Assembly (NCBI RefSeq): GCF_002116695.1
Contig: NZ_CP020477.1
Location: 1,874,501-1,938,500 of the forward strand
Length of the DNA stretch: 64,000 bases
Source of the DNA: Acidianus manzaensis
GTDB taxonomy: Archaea; Thermoproteota; Thermoprotei_A; Sulfolobales; Sulfolobaceae
Reading direction: 5' to 3'
Part shown: positions 19,365 through 45,183 of the stretch, piece by piece
Position numbering within the stretch: position 1 is the first letter of the stretch
Layout of the letters: each line of letters opens with the position of its first letter
Program-made: the position numbers and the translations under genes
Notes under the pieces: generated by a model
Database searches by the model: none
Told to the model about the DNA's origin: nothing
Seen by the model: the letters and a program-made list of their open reading frames with translations, nothing else

Positions 19365-19913
19365 ATGGAGAAAGTTTTAGAAAGAGAAGATAAGCAGGAA
19401 GAACTAACTAAAAACATTAAGGAATTAGTAAAAGAAATAGAAAAGGAAGATGATTTGAAAGTAGTCACTTTCATGGAATTTACACCACCACCAAAACAAG
19501 TAAAACCTAAAGTTATTAAATTTAATACGGCATTACAGCTATTAAGATTAATAGCAAAAGAAGGAAAAATACAGAAAGGAGTAGCAAAAATAATGTTTTA
19601 CTCTCCAAGTACTGATAGATCTAGAGGATTAACACCATCAATGATGGCTGGATTACAATACGTAGAGCCAGGAGTAGCTACAGAACCACATTCTCACAAT
19701 ATGGCCTCAATATATTTAGTAGTAAAAGGAAAAGGATATTCAATAATAGACAAAGAAAAGTATTATTGGGAAGAAGGAGACATTTTCGTAGTACCTGCAA
19801 ATGCAGTACACTCTCATGTGAATACTGGAAATGAAGAAGTAGTACTATTTGATGTTACTGATTCTGGCTTGTTAGAAAATCTTGGCATATTAGAGTTTAA
19901 AGAAGAAAAATAG
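19365..19913 (+). CDS. Cupin-domain protein
   Basis: Single-cupin protein of about 182 residues. Seen: cupin motif 1 in [22 protein letters not shown] (a His-x-His metal site then a downstream conserved Gly), and motif 2 in [18 protein letters not shown] (third His ligand). A charged, helical N-terminal stretch of about 50 residues precedes the barrel. The ATG at 19365 is chosen because TTTTTATAC is centred 26 bases upstream, giving a leaderless mRNA; upstream in-frame codons overlap the divergent Cys-rich gene. Similar barrels include dioxygenases and isomerases, so the reaction is unknown. Confidence 0.75.
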   Translation: MEKVLEREDKQEELTKNIKELVKEIEKEDDLKVVTFMEFTPPPKQVKPKVIKFNTALQLLRLIAKEGKIQKGVAKIMFYSPSTDRSRGLTPSMMAGLQYVEPGVATEPHSHNMASIYLVVKGKGYSIIDKEKYYWEEGDIFVVPANAVHSHVNTGNEEVVLFDVTDSGLLENLGILEFKEEK

Positions 19914-19933
19914 AATAAAATCAATTTTATTTC

Positions 19934-20893
19934 TTATTTATTATTTTCCTTATCTCCCCAAACTATCTTATAGATCTTAAACAACTTTTCATCTCTCCAT
20001 TTAGATAACTCTTGGAATGATTTACCTTTTATTGCTGAATATTCTTTCATTTGCTGTACAGCTTTAACTACTCCAGTATATGGAAACTTATCATATTTTG
20101 CTAAAGTATTCATCCATTCGTTAGCTCCATATCCAAAGCCTCTGCTGAAGAAATACTCTAAACCACCTTCTCCTCCACCTAAATGATACGTTAAGAAAGG
20201 TCCCATGAATGCCCATCTTAGACCTATAGCTGCCGTCATGACTTTATCTATATCTTCAACTGATGCTATTCCTTCGTCTACTAAATATACTGCTTCTCTA
20301 AACAATGCAAAAGCTAATCTATTTCCTAGAAATCCTGGTACTTCTTTCTTTAAAACTACAACGACTCTATCTAAAGCTTCCATGAATTCTTTTGTAGTAT
20401 CTAATACTTCTTTACTTGTCTTCTCTCCTGGAACTATTTCTACTAATGGTAGTAAATGAGGTGGATTCCATGGATGTACGATTACTCCTCTCTCTGGATA
20501 TCTTTTCATTGCTTTTTGTATCTCTGTCATTAATAATCCAGAGGTACTACTTCCCAGAATAACGTTTTTATCTAATTTATTATCTAAATATCCGAATAAT
20601 TTCTTTTTAGCATCATAATCTTCTATTATGGCTTCGATTACAAAATCTGGATTCTGAGTTGCCTCGTCAAGATCGGTTGTAGTTTTAATATTTTTTAAAT
20701 AATATTCTGGCGATTCAGTTACTAAATTAGTATTTTTCATTATTTCTAAGTAAGATTTTATTTTACTTATTCCTTTATCTAAGGTTTCTTTTTTATCTGT
20801 ATACAAGTATACTTGATATCCCTTTGTCGCTAATAGTGTAGCCCAACCAGAGCCTATTAACCCAGCTCCTATTACTGAAACGTTTTTGATCAT
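19934..20893 (-). CDS. 3-hydroxyacyl-CoA dehydrogenase family enzyme
   Basis: NAD-dependent dehydrogenase of 319 residues acting on 3-hydroxyacyl-CoA or a related hydroxy acid (the lambda-crystallin/L-gulonate dehydrogenase branch is similar in size). Seen: the Rossmann motif [12 protein letters not shown] (about 7-18), the GSSTSGLL segment, the catalytic [17 protein letters not shown] block (about 141-157) and a C-terminal all-helical domain with [13 protein letters not shown]. It is monocistronic. It could pair functionally with the enoyl-CoA hydratase at 15.4 kb in CoA-ester metabolism, but this is inference. Confidence 0.85.
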   Translation of the reverse strand: MIKNVSVIGAGLIGSGWATLLATKGYQVYLYTDKKETLDKGISKIKSYLEIMKNTNLVTESPEYYLKNIKTTTDLDEATQNPDFVIEAIIEDYDAKKKLFGYLDNKLDKNVILGSSTSGLLMTEIQKAMKRYPERGVIVHPWNPPHLLPLVEIVPGEKTSKEVLDTTKEFMEALDRVVVVLKKEVPGFLGNRLAFALFREAVYLVDEGIASVEDIDKVMTAAIGLRWAFMGPFLTYHLGGGEGGLEYFFSRGFGYGANEWMNTLAKYDKFPYTGVVKAVQQMKEYSAIKGKSFQELSKWRDEKLFKIYKIVWGDKENNK

Positions 20894-21176
20894 ATGGTAT
20901 AAGCTGTATAAGTAATATAAGTATATTTCTACTCGATTATTCAGTATTTAAGCTTAAAACACAGAGTACATATTAATCTAATAAACAGTTTGAATAATTT
21001 ATTTAATTGATATCAATAATATTTTAAACTAAGTAATTAACATCATACTATACGAATAGCTCACATGTACTCATAGTATTTGCTAAATATACTTTAAAAA
21101 AATTATAGTTCCTTAATAGAGCTAGATAGTAAATACTTACCTATGACTTTTTTATTATTACTAACCACTTAATGTT

Positions 21177-21752
21177 ATGTTAGAAGAATTAGAGAATTAT
21201 TTAAACTCAGCTGAAGAAAAATTGTCTCTCAGGTTCGATAATAGAGAAAAATTGCTTCTAATGTCTAGAGAATTAATAAGGTTATGTGGTGAAACAATAT
21301 CATTATCGCATAGGCAAAATAAAGAAGAAGCACTAAAAAAATTCTCTCAAGCTTTACAAAAAGCAAAAGATATACAACAAATTACGTCTAAATATCCGGA
21401 TTTAATTTATGGAGATATCGTAACATCTTTCCAAGAGCTTGCAGAAGCAAGTATAGTAACATCAATCTATTTTAGAGATAAACCTTTACTTCCTTCTGAT
21501 CTAGGAATATCAGATATTTGTTATATATTAGGAGTCGCAGATGCAATCGGAGAAATGAGAAGAGCAATTTTAGAGTTTCTAAGGAAAGGAAATATAGAAA
21601 AAGCAGAAGAATTCTTCAATATTATGGAAAAATTATATGAAGACATTTGGAAACTGGAATATCCTAAATCGTTAATTCCTGGCTTACGTCAAAAAATAGA
21701 TAATCTTAGAAGATTATTAGAAGAAACAAGACATGACTTGTTTTTAGCAAAG

Positions 21753-21767
<15 letters not shown>
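21177..21767 (+). CDS. Translin-family RNA/DNA-binding protein
   Basis: All-alpha protein of 196 residues matching archaeal translin homologues. These form octameric rings that bind single-stranded RNA or DNA, and some members are RNases. Seen: the N-terminal helix with [24 protein letters not shown] spacing, the [17 protein letters not shown] helix and the central [25 protein letters not shown] block that is diagnostic. ATG 21177 is the only in-frame start; an out-of-frame ATG five bases upstream is followed quickly by a stop. It converges with argX, overlapping by 15 bases. Confidence 0.85.
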
Positions 21768-28164
<6,397 letters not shown>

Positions 28165-28169
28165 TTTAA

Positions 28170-29345
28170 TTACCCATACCTAACTTTCCTAGCTAATAAC
28201 GAATGCATTCCCCATATTTCAATAAAGCCTTTAGCCATTTCTTCAGTAGGATACCATCCTTTATTATAACTCGCTACTTTATCGGAATATGAGGAATAAG
28301 GAGAATTTCTACCTAATATTCTTATACCATCACCATAAATTTCTAATTCTACATCTCCGGTTATCCATTCATTCATTTGTAAGCCTGTCTTCTCTATTGT
28401 TTCTTTTAGTGGCTCATACCATAAGCCTTCGTATACTAAATCACTCCATGTTTGATCAAGATTTTTCTTAAATCTTAACTCTAATGGTGTGTACACAGTT
28501 TTCTCTAAATCTTTATGAGCAGAAATTATACATAAGGCAGCAGGAACTTCATATATTTCTCTTGATTTAAATCCTACAACTCTGTTCTCTAAATGATCTA
28601 CTCTACCAAAACCTAAATTGCCAGCTATCTGAGTTAAAGTGTAAATTATATCTAGTAAATCCATCTTTTTACCATTTATTTTTACTGGAACACCTTTTTC
28701 GAATGAAATAATAATTTTTTCTTTTCCGTCTTTTATTTTTTTGGTTATCTCAAATGCATCCTCTGGAACTTCAGTAAATGGATTATCTATTATATCTCCT
28801 TCAATACTTCTTCCCCATAAATTTTCATCAATGCTATATTTACTACTCTCTTCTTTTATTGGAATTCCATGCTCCTTAGCAAATTTTACTTCATCTTCCC
28901 TAGTCATATTCCAGCTTCTTGCTGGAGTTATAATCTTGGCATTAGGCATATTAGCTTGAATAGCCAAATCAAATCTTACTTGATCATTACCTTTAGAGGT
29001 AGATCCATGCGCAATATATTCAGTGTTTTCTTTTTTTGCAACTTCTACTACTTTTTCGGCAATTAATGGCCTAGCTAAGGCAGTAGATAGAGGATATACG
29101 TCTTCATATAAGCCGTTCATAATTATGTCGTATAAAACATATTTTTCAACAAATTCTTTTTTTGCATCTATAGTGTAATGTTTGCTAGATCCTGCTACAT
29201 ATGCCCTTTCTTCTAATTTTTTAAAATCGTCTTTTTGACCTACATCAACGCTAACTGTAATTACATCAGCATTGTATTTTTCCTTTAACCATCTAATTGA
29301 AACTGTAGTATCTAACCCACCAGAATATGCTAAAACTATTTTCAT
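28170..29345 (-). CDS. argG: Argininosuccinate synthase
   Basis: ATP-dependent ligation of citrulline and aspartate to argininosuccinate. Seen: the N-terminal ATP pyrophosphatase loop AYSGGLDTTVS (about 5-15), AHGSTSKGNDQVRF (about 112-125), and the substrate blocks around NLWGRSIEGD. Full-length at 391 residues. A TTAAAA element centred about 29 bases upstream of the ATG suggests its own promoter and a near-leaderless mRNA heading argG-argH-carA-carB-argX. A 46-residue ribbon-helix-helix gene lies 97 bases upstream in the same direction. Confidence 0.96.
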   Translation of the reverse strand: MKIVLAYSGGLDTTVSIRWLKEKYNADVITVSVDVGQKDDFKKLEERAYVAGSSKHYTIDAKKEFVEKYVLYDIIMNGLYEDVYPLSTALARPLIAEKVVEVAKKENTEYIAHGSTSKGNDQVRFDLAIQANMPNAKIITPARSWNMTREDEVKFAKEHGIPIKEESSKYSIDENLWGRSIEGDIIDNPFTEVPEDAFEITKKIKDGKEKIIISFEKGVPVKINGKKMDLLDIIYTLTQIAGNLGFGRVDHLENRVVGFKSREIYEVPAALCIISAHKDLEKTVYTPLELRFKKNLDQTWSDLVYEGLWYEPLKETIEKTGLQMNEWITGDVELEIYGDGIRILGRNSPYSSYSDKVASYNKGWYPTEEMAKGFIEIWGMHSLLARKVRYG

Positions 29346-29369
29346 TCCAAGATAAGGGACTTAATCAAA

Positions 29370-29390
29370 GTTAAAAGCTATGTATACCAT
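29370..29390 (-). promoter_or_regulatory. argG promoter region (TATA element plus ATGTAT half-site)
   Basis: A TTAAAA element at 29371-29376 is about 29 bases upstream of the argG ATG. Just beyond it, 29380-29390 reads ATGTATACCAT, an imperfect palindrome containing the ATGTAT half-site that is also found in the inverted repeat in front of the ribbon-helix-helix gene. Promoter status is inferred from spacing; the operator role is a hypothesis. Confidence 0.45.
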
Positions 29391-29442
29391 GAAAATTACG
29401 TTATTCCTATAAAGAGAATGTTGAAGGATTACCTTAATTCTT

Positions 29443-29583
29443 TCACTTTACCTTTCGATTCAAATAAAATTTTATAGCTTCTTTTATGAAATCAGTTCGA
29501 CTATCGAAACCCAATTGCTTATACCTATTATCTATTTGTCTTACTAGTTCTTCTTTTAGCCTAACGCTAATTACTTTTCTCAT
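29443..29583 (-). CDS. Small ribbon-helix-helix (CopG/MetJ-fold) DNA-binding protein, 46 aa
   Basis: A short gene easily missed. Reading from the ATG at 29583, it encodes 46 residues with a beta strand KVISVRL, helix EELVRQIDNRYKQLG, a turn with DSRTDF, and helix IKEAIKFYLNRK, the complete ribbon-helix-helix pattern of dimeric repressors. A TATA-like element (CTTTTTTAAT on the minus strand, near 29611-29620) lies about 33 bases upstream. An inverted repeat sits directly before the start. It is the nearest upstream gene to argG and on the same strand, so it may regulate itself and the arginine cluster. Many Sulfolobales genomes and viruses carry similar tiny regulators, so the target is uncertain. 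Confidence 0.75.
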   Translation of the reverse strand: MRKVISVRLKEELVRQIDNRYKQLGFDSRTDFIKEAIKFYLNRKVK

Positions 29584-29584
29584 T

Positions 29585-29607
29585 ATGTATCAATTATAAA
29601 AATACAT
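29585..29607. promoter_or_regulatory. Inverted repeat (candidate operator) before the ribbon-helix-helix gene
   Basis: ATGTAT at 29585-29590 and ATACAT at 29602-29607 form a perfect six-base inverted repeat with an 11-base spacer, two bases upstream of the start codon of the small regulator. This position would overlap the transcription start, as expected for an autoregulatory operator. Short AT-rich inverted repeats also arise by chance here. Confidence 0.4.
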
Positions 29608-29682
29608 GACAATTAAAAAAGGCTTTACTTCGAATTATGTAAAAAGAGTTTAAAAAGACTGACCAAAAATCAAAAATTTTCC

Positions 29683-30146
<464 letters not shown>

Positions 30147-30150
30147 ACAC

Positions 30151-31149
<999 letters not shown>

Positions 31150-31156
<7 letters not shown>

Positions 31157-32580
31157 AAACCACCATTAGGAGACCAGTCAGCAGAAACTCCTAGTAAATC
31201 TTTCTTTTCTCGATTTTTATATGAGTATCTAACTATTTCAGCCTTTTCTTTCATCTCATCGATTGTATTACCTATATCGGTCCTATAAACCATTTTCCTA
31301 TCACTTGAAATAAAACCCATACATTGATCTAATCTCTTCGTCGCCTCATTAAAAGAGCTTGCTAACGCTACTAACTCCAATGCTCTAGATCCTTTAGATA
31401 TAATCTGTCCTTCATTTAATTCAACTGAACCGAAATATAAAATACAACCTTTTTCCCTTATTTTTTCTAAATCTATATAAAATCTCTGTCCCTTAGCTAT
31501 AGACTTATCTAATGGATATCCATATGGAGCTATTGCTCTAACTACTGAAACTAAATTATCCTTTACTTCTAATTTAGCCTTAGATAATTTACCTTCAGCA
31601 GCAAATTGCAAAATTTCCCCAAAATCATTATTTATCCTTGGAACTATTGAAGCAGTTTCTGGATCACCCATTCTTGAATAGTATTCGATAATTGTAGGTC
31701 CCCACAACTCTGTGAGCATCATCTGGCCCGATATAAAACCCTTATAACTTACTCTAGTTTCATCTTCTATAGCTTTAGAAGTTAACTTAACTATATCGAG
31801 ACTCCTCTCGTATTCTTCTTCATTTATAAAAGGCAACAATTTACCTGGTCCAGAAATAGATCCCATACCTCCAGTCTCTGGGCCTATCCCATCTTGATAT
31901 GCATGTTTATAGTCTTGAGCTAAAGGTAAAGGCAAATAACTATATCCATCAGTCAATACATGAAGAGTATATTCTGGCCCATCAACTCTTTCTTCTATGA
32001 TAATTTTTACTTCATCAGAAACTAAGCTACCTATTTCATCTACACTTTTACTTAATGCTTTCCTTTTATCTTGAGATAAATACGCTTGTAAATCAGCTAC
32101 AACTTTTACTCCTTTTCCACCAACTTGTTCAGAAGGTTTTATTGCTACTGAACCTCCATAATCTAAAATAAATTTAGCAGCATCTTCTAGATTACTAAAT
32201 GTTTTAAATCTCAATCTTCCTGGAATATTATATTTCCACATTAATTCTCTCATCCATGCTTTTGATTTCTCTATTTGTGCATCATTTTTACTAGGGCCTA
32301 CTACTGGTATACCTTCATTATAGAAAACATCTGATACACCATTAAATAGAGGATCTTCTGGCCCTATAACACTAAAATCTGGATTTACTTCTGAAATGAC
32401 TTTCTTAACGAAATCTGGAGAGTTTATATCGCCTATGAAATATTTTCCTTTGCTTTTTTCTACAATATCTTTAATTCCAGGATTAATAAATGATGAGATT
32501 GCATAAACTTGATAGTTGATTAGTGTACTTGCTAACGCATGTTCTCTAGCTCCTTCTCCTATTAATAATACTTTAGTCAT
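31150..32580 (-). CDS. purD: Phosphoribosylamine-glycine ligase (GAR synthetase)
   Basis: ATP-grasp enzyme joining glycine to phosphoribosylamine, the product of PurF. Seen: the N-terminal LLIGEGAREHALASTL (about 5-20), VIGPEDPLFNGV, the ATP-grasp loop KPSEQVGGKGVKV (about 148-160) and the EYTLHVLTDG region. The length is 476 residues. The ATG has AGGTGAT five bases upstream. It lies directly after the two purF-type genes, in the order of the early pathway reactions. Confidence 0.94.
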
Positions 32581-32581
32581 T

Positions 32582-33787
<1,206 letters not shown>

Positions 33788-33793
33788 TTTTTA

Positions 33794-37878
<4,085 letters not shown>

Positions 37879-37898
<20 letters not shown>

Positions 37899-38145
37899 TT
37901 TTTTCAGCCCTTATTTCAATTTTATGTACAATAGGATTGTAAAGTCTATTTTCTTCTGCGATTTTCTTTACAATTTCTACTGCATCGTTTTTATCATCAC
38001 TATTGATATTAAATAGCAAATATTTTCCAGCTCTTACTTCTTTTACTTTGTCAGTTACTTTATTTACTATATATCTTTGAATAGTTTCTCCTTCTGGGTC
38101 TCTTACTCCTTCTTTATTGGTGATTATTAATTCTACTTTTATCGT
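37879..38145 (-). CDS. purS: FGAM synthase subunit PurS, without a standard start codon
   Basis: Small structural subunit that joins PurQ and PurL in FGAM synthase. The frame encodes KVELIITNKEGVRDPEGETI and a C-terminal VHKIEIRAEKIE strand, a normal PurS of about 88 residues. No ATG, GTG or TTG exists in this frame before the in-frame TGA at 38148-38146. The only codons before the conserved strand are ACG (38145-38143) and ATA (38142-38140). The Shine-Dalgarno AGGTGAT ends four bases before ACG, the spacing used by other genes here, so ACG is used as the start. An ATG at 38149 abuts the Shine-Dalgarno, is out of frame and stops soon. See findings. Confidence 0.8.
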
Positions 38146-38856
38146 TCATATCACCTTTTCTATTCTAGATAAAAATTCTTCATAAGCAGATTTTACAGTA
38201 TTTAAATCGGCTCCTTTTCTATACAGATCTTTATCTAATATTCTATTTGTATTTGGTTCTCTAACTCTCATAGAATCTAAGCTTATCTCATCTCCTACTA
38301 TTAACTCATTTTTTTCGTTTTTACCAAATTCTAACTTAAAATCATAAAGAACAAGACCAGCTTTAGATACTGCATCTTTCATTACTTCATTAGCTTTAAG
38401 CATTATTGACTCTATTTCTTCTGCATCTTTTCTGCTCATCAATTTAAAATATTCTAAATGGGAATAATTTAACATAGGGTCATGTCTTGAGTCATCCTTT
38501 AGGAAAAATTCAATTATTGGAGGATTAAATACTTCTCCCTCTTTTATTGGTAACCTCTTTACTATACTTCCTGTAGCTATATTTCTTAAAACCACTTCTA
38601 CGGGAATCATTTTTAGTTTCCTAGCTATCATAGTTCTGTCATCGAACATTCCAACGTAATGTGTTTTTATATTATTTCTTTCTAATAATCTAAAAAATAA
38701 AGCAGAAGTTTGAGCGTTTAATACGCCTTTACCAGATAAAATATCCAATCTAGCTCCATCTCCTGCAGTTATAGAATCTTTGAACTTCAGGAGAACAAGA
38801 TTATCTTCATAGGAAAAAACTTGTTTTGTCTTACCTTCGCCTATTAGAGTCTCCAT
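38146..38856 (-). CDS. purC: Phosphoribosylaminoimidazole-succinocarboxamide synthase
   Basis: Joins aspartate to CAIR with ATP to give SAICAR. Seen: the N-terminal [15 protein letters not shown] (about 4-18), [14 protein letters not shown], and the signature [19 protein letters not shown] (about 81-99) with the later DFKLEFG. At 236 residues it is a single-domain enzyme of normal size. First gene of the purine operon, with the ATG exactly 26 bases from the centre of a TATA box, so the mRNA is likely leaderless. Confidence 0.96.
   Translation of the reverse strand: METLIGEGKTKQVFSYEDNLVLLKFKDSITAGDGARLDILSGKGVLNAQTSALFFRLLERNNIKTHYVGMFDDRTMIARKLKMIPVEVVLRNIATGSIVKRLPIKEGEVFNPPIIEFFLKDDSRHDPMLNYSHLEYFKLMSRKDAEEIESIMLKANEVMKDAVSKAGLVLYDFKLEFGKNEKNELIVGDEISLDSMRVREPNTNRILDKDLYRKGADLNTVKSAYEEFLSRIEKVI
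38150..38156 (-). promoter_or_regulatory. Shine-Dalgarno of purS
   Basis: AGGTGAT on the minus strand, inside the last codons of purC. In carB, purD, hisG and grsA the same heptamer lies 3-5 bases before the start codon. Here that distance reaches the ACG at 38145, whereas the ATG at 38149 has zero spacing. This site decides the purS start. Confidence 0.7.
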
Positions 38857-38877
38857 ATCTTAGCTTTACATAACCAG

Positions 38878-38886
38878 TATAAAAAA
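38878..38886 (-). promoter_or_regulatory. TATA box of the purine operon
   Basis: TTTTTTATA on the minus strand, centred at 38882, 26 bases upstream of the purC ATG (38856). It should drive the eight-gene purC-purM transcript. The spacing implies transcription starts at or next to the A of the ATG. Confidence 0.65.
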
Positions 38887-39044
38887 TCTTCTCATATTAT
38901 ACTTATATATTTACTTGCTTAAGGAAATGATAATTCAACTAATAAAGATCTTTTATAAATTAAGTACAAATGCTAGGAGATCATTTATACTTCTTATCTA
39001 AACAGATGGGTAAACGTTAAAAGGTTACAAAAATATGATGGCTC

Positions 39045-39376
39045 ATGGAAATAACAATAGATGACTTTGCAAAACTCGAATTAAAAGTAGGTATAGTTAG
39101 AAAGGCAGAAAGAATAGAAGGCACTAAACTTTTAAAACTAATAGTTGACCTAGGAGGAGAAGAACGGCAAATAATATCAGGAATAGCAGAATATTATACG
39201 CCAGAAAGTATGATAGACAAAAGAGTAATTGTAATTACTAATCTTAAACCAAGAATAATAAGAGGATATGAAAGTCAAGGAATGATCTTAGCCGCAGGAT
39301 GTAAAGAAGATGAAGAAGAAGGTATTAAACCTAGTTTACTTACAATAGATGGAGACGTTCCAGCAGGCACAAGAAT

Positions 39377-39383
<7 letters not shown>
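39045..39383 (+). CDS. Stand-alone OB-fold tRNA-binding protein (MetRS C-terminal/Trbp111-like)
   Basis: A 112-residue protein corresponding to the C-terminal tRNA-binding domain of methionyl-tRNA synthetase (also called MetRS beta subunit). Seen: FAKLELKVGIVRKAERIEG (about 8-26), LIVDLGGEERQIISGIA and LKPRIIRGYESQGMILAA, all conserved in the EMAP/Trbp111 OB fold. It probably binds tRNA as a dimer and may associate with a separate MetRS, which is not in this window. A GTTAAAAGG element is centred about 27 bases before the ATG. It overlaps the GTPase gene by seven bases. Confidence 0.85.
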
Positions 39384-40369
<986 letters not shown>

Positions 40370-40913
40370 AGTCATAGAAATTTTTACTTCAATTCAAGGA
40401 GAGGGAAACGTAATAGGAACTCCCTCGAATTTTATTAGATTAGCTACTTGTAATCTAAGATGTTTATGGTGCGATACTAAGTATTCATGGGAAAAGGGAG
40501 AATTAATGTCTATAACAGATATTTTATCTCAGCTAAATCATAAAATAAAAGTAACAACTATAACTGGAGGAGAACCTTTATTACAAAATATAACTCCATT
40601 AGCAAAAGAATTGAAAAATATAAATCATACAATAATTGTAGAAACTAATGGAACAATAAAACCTTCTGAAGAACTTAGAAAAATAATTGACGTGTTTTCT
40701 GTATCTCCTAAATTATCAAATAGTGGACATTCACTAAAATATAGCTTTAAAGAAGACGACTGGGCTACTTATTACAAATTTGTTATAACAAATCCAGAAA
40801 AAGATTTAAAAGAATTATCAGATTTTGTAGCTAGTCAAAGAATTGATCCTAAGAAAGTCATTATTCAACCAGATGGAAATAGAGAAGATTATATTTCTGC
40901 TTTGAAAGAATTA

Positions 40914-41578
<665 letters not shown>

Positions 41579-41589
41579 AAAGTATTTCT

Positions 41590-43303
<1,714 letters not shown>

Positions 43304-43317
43304 GTAAAACTCTGGTC

Positions 43318-43324
43318 TTTTTTT
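43318..43324 (+). terminator. T-run after lpd (candidate archaeal terminator)
   Basis: Seven consecutive T residues begin 15 bases after the lpd stop. Archaeal RNA polymerase terminates at such runs. The next gene starts with GTG immediately after the run, so either it has separate transcription or the run only attenuates. Confidence 0.4.
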
Positions 43325-43630
43325 GTGAATGATAAAGAGAGAAAGAATGTCAGAAAGCTCTTCAAATTTATGTTTTTTACCTCTAGGGGAGGTTTAACAA
43401 GGCTCAAAATAGTTAAACTCCTAGAGGAATCACCTCTGAATGCTAATCAAATTTCTACTAAATTGAATATAGATTATAAAACAGCCATACATCATCTGGA
43501 TATACTAACTAAAAATGGAATAATAATTAAGAGTAATGAAAAATATGGAGCAGAATATAAGTTAACTTCGTTTTATAAAATGTATAGAGATGTTCTTATA
43601 GAACTGGAAAAAGAGGGCAAACTGTCTTAA
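43325..43630 (+). CDS. ArsR-like winged helix-turn-helix regulator
   Basis: DNA-binding protein of 101 residues. Seen: [42 protein letters not shown], a full winged helix-turn-helix with recognition helix [12 protein letters not shown]. The N-terminal metal-binding cysteines of ArsR are absent, so it probably does not sense metals. The start is GTG at 43325. It lies 24 bases upstream of the CdvB-type gene on the same strand and may be co-transcribed with it. Confidence 0.75.
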   Translation: MNDKERKNVRKLFKFMFFTSRGGLTRLKIVKLLEESPLNANQISTKLNIDYKTAIHHLDILTKNGIIIKSNEKYGAEYKLTSFYKMYRDVLIELEKEGKLS

Positions 43631-43654
43631 ATCTTTCAGCACAATAAAATACTC

Positions 43655-44158
43655 GTGAAAAGTAAAGTAGATCTTGCTGAAATTCTTACTGATGTTAGAA
43701 TAAGCAGAAACAAAATAAGACTATGGAAGTCCAGAATACAAAGCAAAGTAGCTAAATTTGAAGAACTTTCTGCAAGTAATGTAACTAGATACAACATAAT
43801 AGCTAGAGAATATATAAAAGAAGCAGAACAGTTACAGAAAATTTCAGATTTTCTAGATCAATTAGATATACTTCTAGAAATGCTTGAAATAAAAATAGAG
43901 ACTATAATCTATATAGGCTATATAGTTAATAATGCACCATCAGTAATAGAAGCACTAAAAGAACTAAAGAAAACGGCACAAGTAATCAACCCAGAAATGT
44001 CACTCGTAATAGACAACATCTATAATGAATTCTATTCCGCGATATCAATTCCACAAAATATACGCATCCAGGCAAAAGAAGATGCTAAGAAAATACTTCA
44101 AGAAGCAGAAAATATGGTAAAAGAGAAGAAAAAGGAATCTATAGATATAAATACTTAA
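43655..44158 (+). CDS. cdvB3: ESCRT-III-like cell-division protein, CdvB paralogue (CdvB3 type)
   Basis: Helical Snf7-like protein of 167 residues. In Sulfolobus, CdvB paralogues polymerise on membranes to drive cytokinesis and virus or vesicle release. Seen: a basic, amphipathic N-terminal half ([18 protein letters not shown]) like helix 1-2 of ESCRT-III, long coiled-coil-like helices, and a C-terminal helix rich in Lys/Glu. There is no C-terminal winged helix, which only CdvB itself carries. The short length fits CdvB3, the smallest paralogue. From memory, the gene order around it matches the S. acidocaldarius cdvB3 locus. The start is GTG. Confidence 0.78.
   Translation: MKSKVDLAEILTDVRISRNKIRLWKSRIQSKVAKFEELSASNVTRYNIIAREYIKEAEQLQKISDFLDQLDILLEMLEIKIETIIYIGYIVNNAPSVIEALKELKKTAQVINPEMSLVIDNIYNEFYSAISIPQNIRIQAKEDAKKILQEAENMVKEKKKESIDINT
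44143..44157 (+). promoter_or_regulatory. TATA box of the PhoU-like gene
   Basis: ATATAAATACTTAAA overlaps the stop of the CdvB-type gene; its centre is about 26 bases before the ATG at 44176. This suggests an independent leaderless transcript for the downstream gene. Confidence 0.5.
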
Positions 44159-44175
44159 ATATATATACACTATAT

Positions 44176-45183
44176 ATGCCAGCGTCAATCTCTAGAAGGA
44201 TCCAGCTGACAGGTGGATCAACATATATAATTTCGTTGCCAAAAAATTGGGTTAAACAATTATCATTAAAACCAGGCGATGAAGTAGAAATTTTGCAAGA
44301 TAATAATCTAAAATTAATAATAACGCCAAGAGGAAAAGAATTAGAAACAAAACAAAATAAAGCAATAATTACATGCGAAAATGCGATCCCAAGCTTTGCA
44401 ATTAGAGAATTTATAGCTTACTATATGGCTGGTTATACTACAGTATCATTTATTTGCAATAAAATGAAAGCTGAAGATAGAACGATAATTAAAGATTCAA
44501 TCAGAAAAAGGCTATTAGGTGCAGAAGTAGTAGAAGAAGATGCAAATAATATAACAGTCCAGTTTTTAGTAAATGAAAAAGATTTACCTATTTCTAAGGC
44601 AATTTCTAGAGCTGCTTCTATATCACAAAATATGGTTAAAGATAGTATAGATGCATTAAAGACGAAGGATACAGAAGTAGCTGAAGAAATAATTGAAAGA
44701 GACGATGAGGTAGATAGATTCTACTTCTATGTAGCTAGACAATTAACGCTAAGTGTTTCTTCTTTTGAAATTTTAGAAGAAGAAGGTTACAATATAACTC
44801 AATTAGTAGATATTCATGCTGTGATAAAATCTATAGAAAGAATTTCAGATCACGCAAGTAGAATTGCCAGTCTAGTAAAAGATCTTAAGAATGCAGATAC
44901 TAGCAAACCAGTAGAATTAGGAATAGTCTCGTTACAAGCGTTTAAAGAATCCATTGAGGCTTTCATGAAAGAGAACCGCGAAATGGCAAACAAAATCATA
45001 CAGAAGGATCAAGAGATAGGAGAGCTACACAAAAATATATCAAAACAAATTTTATCAAAGTCATCAGACTACAATACATCGTTACTTTTAATTGCTGACT
45101 CTTTTAGAAGGATTGGTAGATATTCAGTAGATATAGCAGAAAACACTATAAATATTATGGCTAAGAAATTAGAAAAGATGTAA
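44176..45183 (+). CDS. PhoU-like phosphate regulator with N-terminal AbrB/SpoVT domain
   Basis: Two-part protein of 335 residues. Residues 1-55 form an AbrB-type swapped-hairpin DNA-binding domain ([36 protein letters not shown]). The rest consists of two PhoU repeats, helical bundles with acidic ExxxD metal motifs (about 170-330, for example [11 protein letters not shown] and [11 protein letters not shown]). This architecture is common in archaea, and such proteins are thought to control phosphate uptake at the DNA level. No pst transport genes are adjacent. It overlaps the convergent JAMM-like gene by 23 bases. Confidence 0.85.
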   Translation: MPASISRRIQLTGGSTYIISLPKNWVKQLSLKPGDEVEILQDNNLKLIITPRGKELETKQNKAIITCENAIPSFAIREFIAYYMAGYTTVSFICNKMKAEDRTIIKDSIRKRLLGAEVVEEDANNITVQFLVNEKDLPISKAISRAASISQNMVKDSIDALKTKDTEVAEEIIERDDEVDRFYFYVARQLTLSVSSFEILEEEGYNITQLVDIHAVIKSIERISDHASRIASLVKDLKNADTSKPVELGIVSLQAFKESIEAFMKENREMANKIIQKDQEIGELHKNISKQILSKSSDYNTSLLLIADSFRRIGRYSVDIAENTINIMAKKLEKM

